A stretch of 64,000 nt of DNA from Pectobacterium actinidiae (GTDB lineage Bacteria > Pseudomonadota > Gammaproteobacteria > Enterobacterales > Enterobacteriaceae). Positions 1 through 9,343 of the stretch are shown piece by piece. Below the pieces are notes generated by a model. That model was given only the letters and a program-made list of their open reading frames with translations. It was not told the DNA's origin and did no database searches. The position numbers were made by a program, and so were the translations under genes. Within the stretch, counting starts at the first letter, position 1; each line of letters starts with the position of its first letter. The stretch lies in assembly GCF_000803315.1 (NCBI RefSeq), contig NZ_JRMH01000001.1:682001-746000 (forward strand). Direction: 5' to 3'.

Positions 1-1
1 G

Positions 2-1510
2 GATATCTTCCTCGGCTGTTCCGGTCCCGGCGTACTGACGCCAGAGATGGTGAAAACCATGGCTCCGCGTCCGCTGATCATGGCGCTGGCGAACCCAGAG
101 CCGGAAATTCTGCCGCCGCTGGCGAAAGAAGTGCGCCCGGATGCGATTATCTGTACCGGCCGTTCGGACTACCCAAACCAGGTGAACAACGTGCTGTGCT
201 TCCCGTTCATCTTCCGTGGTGCATTGGATGTCGGTGCGACGACGATTAACGAAGAGATGAAGCTGGCTTGCGTGCATGCGATTGCCGATCTGGCGCTGGC
301 GGAGCAGAGCGAAGTGGTTGCCTCTGCTTACGGCGACCAGGAGCTGTCGTTTGGCCCGGATTATCTGATTCCAAAACCATTCGATCCGCGTTTGATCATC
401 AAGATCGCACCGGCGGTGGCGAAGGCGGCGATGGATTCCGGCGTAGCGACGCGTCCGATCGAGGATTTCGATGCCTATATCGAAAAACTGACCCAGTTCG
501 TCTACAAAACCAACCTGTTCATGAAACCGATCTTCGCACAGGCGCGCCAGCAGCCGAAGCGTGTCGTCTTCGCCGAAGGTGAAGATGCGCGCGTGCTGCA
601 TGCTACGCAGGAGCTAGTGACGCTGGGGCTGGCGTTCCCGATTCTGATTGGTCGTCCGAGCGTTATCGAAATGCGTCTGCAAAAGCTGGGGCTGCAATTG
701 ACCATCGGTAAAGATTTCGAAGTGGTCAACAATGAATCCGATCCGCGCTTTAAAGAATACTGGAGCGAGTATTTTGAGCTGATGAAGCGTCGCGGCGTGT
801 CACAGGAGAAAGCGCAGCGTGCGGTGATCGGCAACCCAACGCTGATTGGTTCTATCATGGTTCATCGTGGCGAAGCAGACGCGCTGATTTGTGGCACGAT
901 TGGCACGTATGAAGAACACTTCGATGTGGTTGAGAAAGTCTTCGGCTACCGCGAGGGCGTACATGCGGCGGGGGCGATGAACGCCTTGATGCTGCCGAGC
1001 GGCAACACCTTTATCGCTGATACCTACGTCAACGCGGATCCGACGCCGGAACAGCTGGCGGAAATCACGCTGATGGCGGCAGAAAGCGTACGTCGTTTTG
1101 GTATCGAACCGAAAGTCGCATTGCTGTCGCACTCCAGCTTCGGCACCTCGGACTCGCCAACAGCACAGAAGATGCGGGAAACGCTGGCGCTGGTCAACAA
1201 GCTGGCTCCTGAACTGGAGATCGACGGCGAGATGCACGGCGACGCCGCGCTGGTGGAAGCGATCCGTCGCGAGCAAATGCCGGACAGCCCGCTGAAAGGC
1301 TCGGCGAACATCCTGATCATGCCGAACATGGAGTCTGCGCGTATCAGCTATAACCTGCTACGCGTGTCTTCTTCAGAAGGCGTGACGGTTGGGCCGGTGC
1401 TGATGGGGATCTCGAAACCCGTACACATCCTGACGCCAATTGCCTCTGTGCGCCGGATCGTGAACATGGTGGCGCTGGCGGTGGTAGAAGCACAAACTCA
1501 GCCGCTGTAA
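2..1510 (+). CDS. maeB: NADP-dependent malic enzyme MaeB, 3' part
   Basis: Oxidative decarboxylation of malate to pyruvate with NADP+, in the cytoplasm, linking the TCA cycle to NADPH and pyruvate supply. The frame is open from base 2, so the 5' end lies outside the window and an internal ATG at 47 is not the start. The visible part begins in the NAD(P)-binding domain (GCSGPGVLTPEMV) and continues from about residue 160 of the fragment into the phosphotransacetylase-like C-terminal domain typical of the long MaeB class (VFAEGEDARVLHA, then SSEGVTVGPVLMG near the end). A strong hairpin with a T run follows the stop codon. Synteny with hemF and ypeA further along matches the maeB region of enterobacteria. 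Confidence 0.95.
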   Translation, partial: DIFLGCSGPGVLTPEMVKTMAPRPLIMALANPEPEILPPLAKEVRPDAIICTGRSDYPNQVNNVLCFPFIFRGALDVGATTINEEMKLACVHAIADLALAEQSEVVASAYGDQELSFGPDYLIPKPFDPRLIIKIAPAVAKAAMDSGVATRPIEDFDAYIEKLTQFVYKTNLFMKPIFAQARQQPKRVVFAEGEDARVLHATQELVTLGLAFPILIGRPSVIEMRLQKLGLQLTIGKDFEVVNNESDPRFKEYWSEYFELMKRRGVSQEKAQRAVIGNPTLIGSIMVHRGEADALICGTIGTYEEHFDVVEKVFGYREGVHAAGAMNALMLPSGNTFIADTYVNADPTPEQLAEITLMAAESVRRFGIEPKVALLSHSSFGTSDSPTAQKMRETLALVNKLAPELEIDGEMHGDAALVEAIRREQMPDSPLKGSANILIMPNMESARISYNLLRVSSSEGVTVGPVLMGISKPVHILTPIASVRRIVNMVALAVVEAQTQPL

Positions 1511-1536
1511 GGGATTTTCAGCTCTCGCAATAAAGA

Positions 1537-1567
1537 CAAACCCAGCCGATTTCTGGCTGGGTTTTTT
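1537..1567 (+). terminator. Rho-independent terminator of maeB
   Basis: A 10-bp stem (AAACCCAGCC paired with GGCTGGGTTT) around a short loop is followed by a run of T. It lies 26 bases after the maeB stop and also overlaps the stop of the convergent small gene, so it may serve both directions. Confidence 0.9.
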
Positions 1568-1775
1568 ACTTTCTCAGCTTATCGACCAAATAGTCGCTTA
1601 AGAACATAGAACCGATAAAGCACAGCGCAAAGGCGGGGAACATGAGGTTCTCTGGGAATAAATACCAGACCATGAGAAACGAGATCACCCAGAAAATAAA
1701 TCTCAGTATCCTAGAGAGAATATCGAATAAAACAGACTTCACTGCTTTTAGCATTACCGCATCATCCTTAAACAA
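1566..1775 (-). CDS. Small two-helix membrane protein, unknown function
   Basis: A 69-residue protein I do not recognise. It has two hydrophobic stretches, about residues 20-40 (FIFWVISFLMVWYLF) and 44-62 (LMFPAFALCFIGSMFLSDYL), joined by a short PEN turn, and a basic C-terminus. It is likely a small inner-membrane protein. A second Met at residue 8 (MLKAVKS) could be the true start. It converges on maeB and shares its terminator. No function can be assigned from context. Confidence 0.55.
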   Translation of the reverse strand: MFKDDAVMLKAVKSVLFDILSRILRFIFWVISFLMVWYLFPENLMFPAFALCFIGSMFLSDYLVDKLRK

Positions 1776-1951
1776 CTTTTCCCTTTAGTCGCTTACAACA
1801 TAACACACCATTTTGGGCAGAACCTGAGGTTTTCCATACCGTATAATACGCTAAATCAATGGAATAATTTTCGTTTTATGCCATGATCCAGCTTCATCTA
1901 TAGAACTTGGTTCCCCGGACTTGATAAAAATCCAATGAGCGACTATCGGTT

Positions 1952-3226
1952 ATGGCAACTCGCGCAGTGAACGAAAATACAGTAGAAAAAAGCGGTACAG
2001 AAAAACGTCGTCCTTCGCTGTTTGGCGGGTCGATGATTATTGCGGGAACCATTATCGGTGCCGGGATGTTTTCCCTGCCGGTGGTGATGTCGGGCGCCTG
2101 GTTTTTCTGGTCATTTGCCGTGTTGGTGTTTACCTGGTTTTGTATGTATCACTCGGGGTTGATGATACTGGAAGCTAACCTGAATTATCAGACGGGAGCC
2201 AGCTTCGATACGTTGACCAAAGATCTGTTGGGTAAACACTGGAATGTCATTAACGGCATATCGATTGCCTTTGTCCTTTATATCCTGACCTACGCCTATA
2301 TCTCGGCGAGTGGCTCAATTATCCATCACACGCTCGCTGAAATGTCGATCGATTTCTCTGCTCGAACCGGCGGCTTCCTGTTTGCGCTGTTTGTCGCATT
2401 GACCGTGTGGTGGAGCACCGCTGCGGTGAGCCGTATGACCGCGTTTTTTCTGGCGGCAAAAGTACTGACCTTTTTCATGACGTTTGGCAGTCTGCTGTGG
2501 AACGTTAAGCCGGTTGTTTTACTCAATGTTGCGGAAGAAGCGCCCCGCTATCTGCCGTATGTGTTGATGACGCTGCCATTCTGCCTGGCCTCTTTCGGTT
2601 TTCATGGCAACGTCCCCAGTTTGGTGAAGCATTACGGCCACAAACCACAGATCATCAAGCGTTGCCTGTTTATTGGCAGCGTACTGGCGCTGGCGATGTA
2701 TGCCATCTGGCTGATTGGCACAATGGGGAACATTGCTCGTCCTGATTTTATCGGGATTGCGGAACGGGGCGGTAATATTGACGTGCTGGTGCAGACGCTG
2801 GGGAGCGTGTTGAACAGTCCCTATTTGGACGTGTTGCTCACCGTCTTTTCCAACTTCGCCGTCGCTTGTTCATTTCTTGGGGTGACGCTGGGGCTGTTTG
2901 ATTATCTGGCGGATTTGTTGAAGTTTGACGATAGCCGAATGGGAAGAGCCAAGACGGCGCTGGTGACTTTTCTGCCACCAATCATCGGCGGTCTGCTGTA
3001 TCCGAACGGCTTTATTTATGCGATTGGGTTTGCCGGATTGGCCGCTACCGTATGGGCCGTGATTACGCCTGCGTTGTTGGCGCTTGCATCGCGTCGCCGC
3101 TTCGGTAGCCCGCTGTTCCGCGTGCGAGGTGGCAATGCGATGGTTGCACTGGTGCTGCTATTTGGCATTGGCACCGCGCTGATACACATTCTTTCTAGCC
3201 TCGATCTGCTACCGGTTTATCGCTAA
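1952..3226 (+). CDS. mtr: High-affinity tryptophan permease Mtr
   Basis: Inner-membrane proton symporter for tryptophan and indole of the aromatic amino acid permease family (Mtr/TnaB/TyrP). The 424-residue protein carries the family N-terminal signature [17 protein letters not shown] (about residues 31-47), [33 protein letters not shown] and the C-terminal [12 protein letters not shown]. As remembered, similarity to E. coli Mtr is high over the whole length and closer to Mtr than to TnaB or TyrP. The first 25 residues are charged and cytoplasmic. The gene is monocistronic and converges on yaiI. In E. coli mtr lies elsewhere, so its place beside maeB is specific to this lineage. I saw no convincing TrpR or TyrR box upstream. 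Confidence 0.92.
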   Translation: MATRAVNENTVEKSGTEKRRPSLFGGSMIIAGTIIGAGMFSLPVVMSGAWFFWSFAVLVFTWFCMYHSGLMILEANLNYQTGASFDTLTKDLLGKHWNVINGISIAFVLYILTYAYISASGSIIHHTLAEMSIDFSARTGGFLFALFVALTVWWSTAAVSRMTAFFLAAKVLTFFMTFGSLLWNVKPVVLLNVAEEAPRYLPYVLMTLPFCLASFGFHGNVPSLVKHYGHKPQIIKRCLFIGSVLALAMYAIWLIGTMGNIARPDFIGIAERGGNIDVLVQTLGSVLNSPYLDVLLTVFSNFAVACSFLGVTLGLFDYLADLLKFDDSRMGRAKTALVTFLPPIIGGLLYPNGFIYAIGFAGLAATVWAVITPALLALASRRRFGSPLFRVRGGNAMVALVLLFGIGTALIHILSSLDLLPVYR

Positions 3227-3232
3227 GTCATA

Positions 3233-3279
3233 TCGCCATCCTGCTTTGCCTGTTAAAAGTAGCAAACGCGGGATGGCGA
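3233..3279. terminator. Hairpin between convergent mtr and yaiI
   Basis: A long imperfect stem (TCGCCATCC paired with GGATGGCGA, then TTTGC paired with GCAAA) fills the gap between two convergent genes. T runs are weak, so it is a probable rather than certain bidirectional terminator. Confidence 0.55.
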
Positions 3280-3290
3280 GAGCTAGGCCG

Positions 3291-3743
3291 TTACGGTTTT
3301 TTCGCCTGCTGTAACCACTTGTCCAGCTCATTAGCGAACTGTTGGCGGTCTCGCTGATTCAATGCGCTAGGGCCACCCGTTTGTATCCCGCTAGCGCGCA
3401 TGGTATCCATAAAATCCCGCATGTTAAGCCGTTCTCGGATGGTATCCGGTGTATAGCGCTCTCCACGCGGATTCAACGCGACGCCGCCTTTTTCTATCAC
3501 TTCTGATGCCAGCGGAATATCGGCGGTGATCACCAGATCGCCAGCTTCAACGCGGTGCACTATCTCATTGTCGGCGACGTCAAAACCCGCCGAGACGCGG
3601 AGCGTGCGGATAAAACGCGACGGCGGCACTTTTATGGTCTGGTTGGCAACCAGCGTGACCTGTGTTTGTGTGCGATCCGCCGCGCGAAATAGCACTTCTT
3701 TAATGACGTTCGGGCAGGCGTCGGCATCGACCCAAATCTGCAT
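3291..3743 (-). CDS. yaiI: YaiI/YqxD family protein (UPF0178, DUF188)
   Basis: A 150-residue cytoplasmic protein of the YaiI/YqxD family, whose biochemical role is not established; the fold is PIN-like. Family hallmarks seen here are the N-terminal [10 protein letters not shown] with two acidic residues and a Cys, the [11 protein letters not shown] block, and the C-terminal [10 protein letters not shown]. It starts 3 bases after the hemF stop codon on the same strand, so it is almost certainly the second gene of a hemF-yaiI transcript. This pairing is not found in E. coli. Confidence 0.88.
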   Translation of the reverse strand: MQIWVDADACPNVIKEVLFRAADRTQTQVTLVANQTIKVPPSRFIRTLRVSAGFDVADNEIVHRVEAGDLVITADIPLASEVIEKGGVALNPRGERYTPDTIRERLNMRDFMDTMRASGIQTGGPSALNQRDRQQFANELDKWLQQAKKP

Positions 3744-3746
3744 GTT

Positions 3747-4757
<1,011 letters not shown>

Positions 4758-4860
4758 TCACCTGTTGTGTGATTCCTGATGGCGGCGCGCAATTTGAGAT
4801 TGCGTCTGATAAAAATCACGCGATAATCACGATTTACCTTATTGCAAAATGGCGACTGTG

Positions 4861-5286
4861 ATGGAAATCCGCATATTCAGGCAGGATGACTTTGAAGCCG
4901 TGATCACCCTCTGGGAGCGCTGTGACTTGCTGCGCCCGTGGAACGATCCTGAAATGGACATCGAACGTAAGCTCAATCACGATCCCGATCTGTTTCTGGT
5001 GGCAGAGGTGAACGGCGAAATCGTGGGATCGGTGATGGGCGGTTACGACGGCCACCGTGGCTCGGCGTATTATCTGGGCGTACACCCGGATTTTCGCGGT
5101 CGTGGTATTGCGAATGCGTTGATAAGTCGGCTGGAGAAAAAACTCATTGCCCGCGGCTGTCCGAAAATTCACCTGATGGTGCGTGAAGACAACGATGCCG
5201 TGATCGGCATGTATGAAAAACTCGATTATGAGATCGTCGACTGCATCACGCTGGGAAAGCGCCTGATTGAAGATCGGGAATATTGA
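4861..5286 (+). CDS. ypeA: GNAT N-acetyltransferase YpeA
   Basis: A 141-residue GNAT-fold acetyltransferase close to E. coli YpeA; the substrate is unknown. Visible features are the N-terminal [11 protein letters not shown], the [18 protein letters not shown] strand and loop, and the acetyl-CoA binding motif A with RGRGIAN (about residues 81-87). The start at 4861 aligns with YpeA; an ATG 12 bases upstream is less likely. It is divergent from hemF across a 180-bp promoter region, as in E. coli, which supports orthology. Confidence 0.92.
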   Translation: MEIRIFRQDDFEAVITLWERCDLLRPWNDPEMDIERKLNHDPDLFLVAEVNGEIVGSVMGGYDGHRGSAYYLGVHPDFRGRGIANALISRLEKKLIARGCPKIHLMVREDNDAVIGMYEKLDYEIVDCITLGKRLIEDREY

Positions 5287-5352
5287 TTGTTATCTCACAG
5301 ATGCTAAACCGCTATACCCGCGCAGTATCTCCTCTCCATTTCCCTTTCAAGT

Positions 5353-5383
5353 AAAAAACGCGCCTCGTTAGCGCGTTTTTTAT
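5353..5383 (+). terminator. Terminator after ypeA
   Basis: Stem AACGCGC / GCGCGTT with loop CTCGTTA followed by a T run, 66 bases past the ypeA stop. It separates ypeA from the iron-regulated locus that follows. Confidence 0.85.
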
Positions 5384-5443
5384 TAATTATCAAATCTTTA
5401 CTAGTTTTTGTAATGATATTGCAGGCAATTTGTGAGCCTTTAT

Positions 5444-5484
5444 GGGTAATAGTTTTCATTTGTAAAACGATTCTCATTTGTATT
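5444..5484 (+). promoter_or_regulatory. Overlapping Fur boxes of the fus operon
   Basis: Read on the minus strand, 5464-5482 gives CAAATGAGAATCGTTTT, a classic Fur operator of the kind found at TonB-receptor promoters. A second, weaker copy (AAATGAAAACTATTAC on the minus strand, about 5444-5460) sits directly upstream. The AT-rich stretch that follows (TATTATTATTTATTAATG) probably contains the -10 region. Fur-Fe2+ repression of the downstream operon is inferred; it fits the iron-uptake function. Confidence 0.8.
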
Positions 5485-5619
5485 ATTATTTATTAATGTT
5501 GTCCGATCGGTCTTGACATGTTTTTTCGTGTACCGATCTTGCTTACATTTTATTGCCTGGAAGATTGTGATTGCACTGCTGACACCAGGAAGTTGACGTT
5601 CAAGAGATGGAGTTGGATA

Positions 5620-6576
5620 GTGAGTGGTGAAAATCTTCAGGGGGGGTTACTGGGTGCGAATCGCACTGGCGGCGGCGCATTGCTGACTCCCTCATTTGCT
5701 CATCCTTCTGCGACCACGTTGACCTCTGATGCCCCTAACTGGCGTTCTCTGGCATTTTTTGTGTTGTCCTGCGTGGCGCATGCGGCGCTGGCAGTTTTCT
5801 TTCTATTGCACTATTCCCCGAAAGAAAGCATTGACGATATGGCGGGAAATGCAGGTGGAAGTATGCAGGTGACGATGATGGCTGCGGCGATGTCACAGGT
5901 AGCCGAAGCGGCACCACCACCGATTGACCCTCCCGTTGTGCAACCTACTCCCGTGGTGATGCCAATCTTAACGCCGTTACCAGAACACCCCAATCCGGTT
6001 ATTAAACAGCCTGTCATTGAGCGCAAACCTGTCACGCCCACAGCGGAAAAGAAGCCGCCCGTACGTGAGAAAAAGCAGTCTGAAAAGAAACCAGAAGATA
6101 GGCCGAAAGAACAACTGAGAGAACAACAGCAGGCCAAGGCACAGCAGGCAGAAAGGAAAAGTGAGTATCCTGTCGCGACAAGCCAGGCAGGCGATGCGCC
6201 TTCGCCGCTGCAAGCTTCTGCTGGCATGCCGGGCAGTGCGGCAACAGCCAAAGCTGGAGAGAGCGAGAACGGTCAGGCAGCGCGAGGTGCCGGGAAAAGC
6301 AACAGCCAAAATTTTAGAGCATTGCATCGTCGCGTGAACTATCCCGCGAGGGCAAAAGCGCTGGGTGTGGAAGGAAAAGTGCGCGTCAAATTCGATATCA
6401 CTGGTAGCGGTACAGTCACTAACGTACAGATTCTATCTGAAACGCCAGACGGTGTATTTGGCGATGACGTAGTGAAAGATATGGCGCGCTGGCGCTATCG
6501 GACGGAGGCACCGGTTGAGAATCAGGTGGTTTCCATCGTTTTCAAACTGAATGGTCATATTCAGGTTGATGATTAG
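5620..6576 (+). CDS. fusB: FusB, TonB-like energy transducer of ferredoxin import
   Basis: TonB paralogue of the ferredoxin-uptake (Fus) system, reported to contact plant ferredoxin directly and drive its passage through FusA. I chose the GTG at 5620, which has GGAG 7 bases upstream and gives 318 residues; the open frame reaches back to 5518, but the added 34 residues look non-coding. Order: cytoplasmic N-terminus, one membrane helix at about residues 41-65 (LAFFVLSCVAHAALAVFFLL), a long Pro/Lys/Glu-rich periplasmic spacer (about 100-200), and a TonB C-terminal domain (about 233-318; YPARAKALGVEGKVRVKFDI ... WRYRTEAP). First gene of the Fur-box operon, 76 bases before fusA. Confidence 0.9.
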   Translation: MSGENLQGGLLGANRTGGGALLTPSFAHPSATTLTSDAPNWRSLAFFVLSCVAHAALAVFFLLHYSPKESIDDMAGNAGGSMQVTMMAAAMSQVAEAAPPPIDPPVVQPTPVVMPILTPLPEHPNPVIKQPVIERKPVTPTAEKKPPVREKKQSEKKPEDRPKEQLREQQQAKAQQAERKSEYPVATSQAGDAPSPLQASAGMPGSAATAKAGESENGQAARGAGKSNSQNFRALHRRVNYPARAKALGVEGKVRVKFDITGSGTVTNVQILSETPDGVFGDDVVKDMARWRYRTEAPVENQVVSIVFKLNGHIQVDD

Positions 6577-6652
6577 CAATAAATGTTACATGCGGTAATT
6601 ACAAAAATAATTTTATTTTCAAATATTAAGGTTCACTGGGGATTTTGAATAA

Positions 6653-9238
6653 ATGAATAAAAACGTCTATTTAATAATGATTTTGTCATTATTATCAGGG
6701 TCGGCGCTCGCACAGCAAAATGATACCTCTGCTGATGAAAATCAGCAGAAAAACAATGCAGAAGCTGAAGAAGAACAGCAGGGTGATTCCTCTTCGGAGA
6801 ATAGTGAAGATACGATTTTAGTCCGCTCAACCCCGACTAGCCAGTCGATGGGAACGCAGATCATTAATGCCGAGCAGATTAAAAAGATGCCGACGCGTAA
6901 TGGCAGCGTGACGGAGTTGTTGAAACACAATCCTAATGTCAACTTTGCTAATGAAACGGATAGTAGCTTGACTGCGGGGGAAATTGCTCCTGAGAATGTT
7001 TCATTTCATGGAGAGAAATTTTATAACAATAACTTTATGATTGATGGATTATCCAACAACAATACCATTAGCCCAGGCGCTAATGGCGGGACATTGGGGA
7101 CAAATCCAGATGGTTATAATGCTACTGACTTACCCGCTGGTGGTGCTCAGTCATTTTGGATAAATTCTGAACTAATAGATAAACTAGAAGTTTTTGATAG
7201 TAATATTTCGGCTAAATATGGTGATTTTACTGGTGGTGTTGTTGATGCCAGATTGAAAGATCCTGACTTAACAAAATCATCAGGTAAAGTTTCTTATCGT
7301 ACAACGAGTGATAAATGGACTCGTTATCACGTTGATGCAAAGGATGTTGAAAATTTTGAGTCAGCAACTCAACTTTATCATCAGCCTAAGTTTAAAAAAG
7401 AGTTTTATTCTTTAACGTTTAACCAACCGTTAAGCGATAAAGCGGGATTTATTTTTTCCTATAATCGCCAGCAGTCAACGATACCTAATTACCATGTTTA
7501 TCTTAATGAGTGGCACGATCAAGAGCGTCTCTCAGAGACTTATCTCTTAAAAGGAACTTACTTAGCGGATAATGGGGACATTATTCGTCTGACCGGAATG
7601 TATTCACCGCATGAATCTACTTATTATAAAAAAGATGTTAAGAATGGTGGGTTTACGAATACAGGAGGAGGATATCGGGGGAATATCGAATGGGAACATA
7701 ATGCTAACTGGGGTAAAATGACCAGTCTAGCGGGATATCAATTTGAACAAAATAAAATAGATCACGAATCGGATAACTATCAATCCTGGCGACGTTTCCT
7801 GAATAGCCAGAATTTTGTTTCCAATGTTATTGATTGGAGTAGTACCGGTGGCTCGAGTGGACAAAACGCCTATATCGGCGGATATGGCTCTTTTGCGACG
7901 GAAAAAAGAACCGTTACGCTGAAACAGGATTATGAACTTAATCCATTAGCGTTATACGGTATTAACCATCAGGTTGATTTTGGCTGGCAGATTGACTCCT
8001 ACCACGCGCAATACCGCAGATTTCGTGACGTATATTCCAGTCGTGGAACGCCAACGCTTAATGCCAGTACCGTTTGTAATACTGGCGACGTATTTTGTAT
8101 TGATGGCGAACAATATTACAAAACAGTTGGTTTTTATCCTGCTCGTACAGTCGAAGGTAACTACATCAATTATGCTGTATACCTACAAGATAGTTTGAGT
8201 TATGGCAATTTGGAAGTTACACCGGGGGTGCGTTTTCAATATGACGATTTCCTGAAGAATTTGACGACTGCCCCTCGGTTCTCTGCTTCTTATGATGTAT
8301 TTGGCGATCGTTCTACTCGTTTATTTGGTGGTGCCAATCGTTATTACGGACAAAATATTCTGGCTTACAAGTTACGTTCGGGTATAAGCTCATTTGAGGT
8401 ACTATCACGCACAAATGCAAATAGTGATTGGACTAGTGGTGGGATTCAAACTGCCTCTTTCGATTATGATGTTTCTGACTTAAAAACGCCTTATAGCGAT
8501 GAATTATCATTAGGCATTTCACAGCGCGTGATGAATACCATTTGGACATTAAAATGGGTCAATCGACAAGGGAAAGATCAATTTGGACGAGAATCTTATA
8601 CGGATAGTAATGGTGATCGTTTTTATCGTTTAAGCAACAGTGCAAAAACGGAAGGCAATGATTTTTCTCTGACAGTAGAACCTATCAGTCCGTACCGTTT
8701 TTCTCTGGCTGAAGTTAGTTGGTCTTTGAATGCAAAATATGGGAAGAATAAATCCAGCTCTCAAGCGTATTATGATCAGAGTAGCACCGATGATAAAAAG
8801 GTCATTTTTGACGGCAAGTTGATGGATAAACGTGATATGGATGCGTTGGACTTCAATAAACCTTGGAGAGCCAATGTAAGCGTAAATACATATTTCCCTG
8901 ATTTGCGTTTAAATTGGAATCAAAATATTGGCTATACCGCTGGTTTTACGGGATATGTTGTCGGTTCACTCAACTGTCCAACAGATAATGCTGCTTGTGG
9001 ATCTTATGATGGCAGTGCGGATCTATACGAAAAAGTTAAATTTAAAGACTATTTTACCTACGACTGGCGGTTTAATTACACGCAACCGGTGTTTAAAGAT
9101 CAAGCCGTTGATATTTCTCTTGATGTGTTGAACGTGCTTGATCAGAAGATCGAAATCGGACGCGGTACTCAATCTACCGGTACCGTTACTTATCAGACCG
9201 GCCGTCAGTTCTGGCTTGGTGTCGCTTACACCTGGTAA
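6653..9238 (+). CDS. fusA: FusA, TonB-dependent receptor for plant ferredoxin
   Basis: Outer-membrane 22-strand TonB-dependent receptor that imports plant-type [2Fe-2S] ferredoxin; in Pectobacterium it is also the entry port for ferredoxin-fused M-type pectocins. The 861-residue protein has a Sec signal peptide (residues 1-20, cut after SALA), an acidic low-complexity linker (about 25-52), a probable TonB box (DTILVRS, about 53-59), a plug domain (about 65-205; FMIDGLSNNN, IDKLEVFDSNISAKYGDF) and a barrel ending in an aromatic residue (LGVAYTW), typical of outer-membrane barrels. Base composition is clearly more AT-rich than the flanking genes. Position between fusB and the M16 protease gene makes the assignment firm. 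Confidence 0.93.
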   Translation: MNKNVYLIMILSLLSGSALAQQNDTSADENQQKNNAEAEEEQQGDSSSENSEDTILVRSTPTSQSMGTQIINAEQIKKMPTRNGSVTELLKHNPNVNFANETDSSLTAGEIAPENVSFHGEKFYNNNFMIDGLSNNNTISPGANGGTLGTNPDGYNATDLPAGGAQSFWINSELIDKLEVFDSNISAKYGDFTGGVVDARLKDPDLTKSSGKVSYRTTSDKWTRYHVDAKDVENFESATQLYHQPKFKKEFYSLTFNQPLSDKAGFIFSYNRQQSTIPNYHVYLNEWHDQERLSETYLLKGTYLADNGDIIRLTGMYSPHESTYYKKDVKNGGFTNTGGGYRGNIEWEHNANWGKMTSLAGYQFEQNKIDHESDNYQSWRRFLNSQNFVSNVIDWSSTGGSSGQNAYIGGYGSFATEKRTVTLKQDYELNPLALYGINHQVDFGWQIDSYHAQYRRFRDVYSSRGTPTLNASTVCNTGDVFCIDGEQYYKTVGFYPARTVEGNYINYAVYLQDSLSYGNLEVTPGVRFQYDDFLKNLTTAPRFSASYDVFGDRSTRLFGGANRYYGQNILAYKLRSGISSFEVLSRTNANSDWTSGGIQTASFDYDVSDLKTPYSDELSLGISQRVMNTIWTLKWVNRQGKDQFGRESYTDSNGDRFYRLSNSAKTEGNDFSLTVEPISPYRFSLAEVSWSLNAKYGKNKSSSQAYYDQSSTDDKKVIFDGKLMDKRDMDALDFNKPWRANVSVNTYFPDLRLNWNQNIGYTAGFTGYVVGSLNCPTDNAACGSYDGSADLYEKVKFKDYFTYDWRFNYTQPVFKDQAVDISLDVLNVLDQKIEIGRGTQSTGTVTYQTGRQFWLGVAYTW

Positions 9239-9343
9239 ACCCTATGCCCCGCCATACGTCACATGCTGACGTATGGCGGGGCATTTTGCATCTATGCGCG
9301 AAGAGATTGCCTTGCAGGCAAAAATAAAAACGAAAAGGTTGTT

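Noticed and set aside
1776..1951. Possible TrpR or TyrR operator before mtr
   Set aside because: A short palindrome (CGTATAATACG) is present but matches neither the TrpR nor the TyrR consensus well enough.
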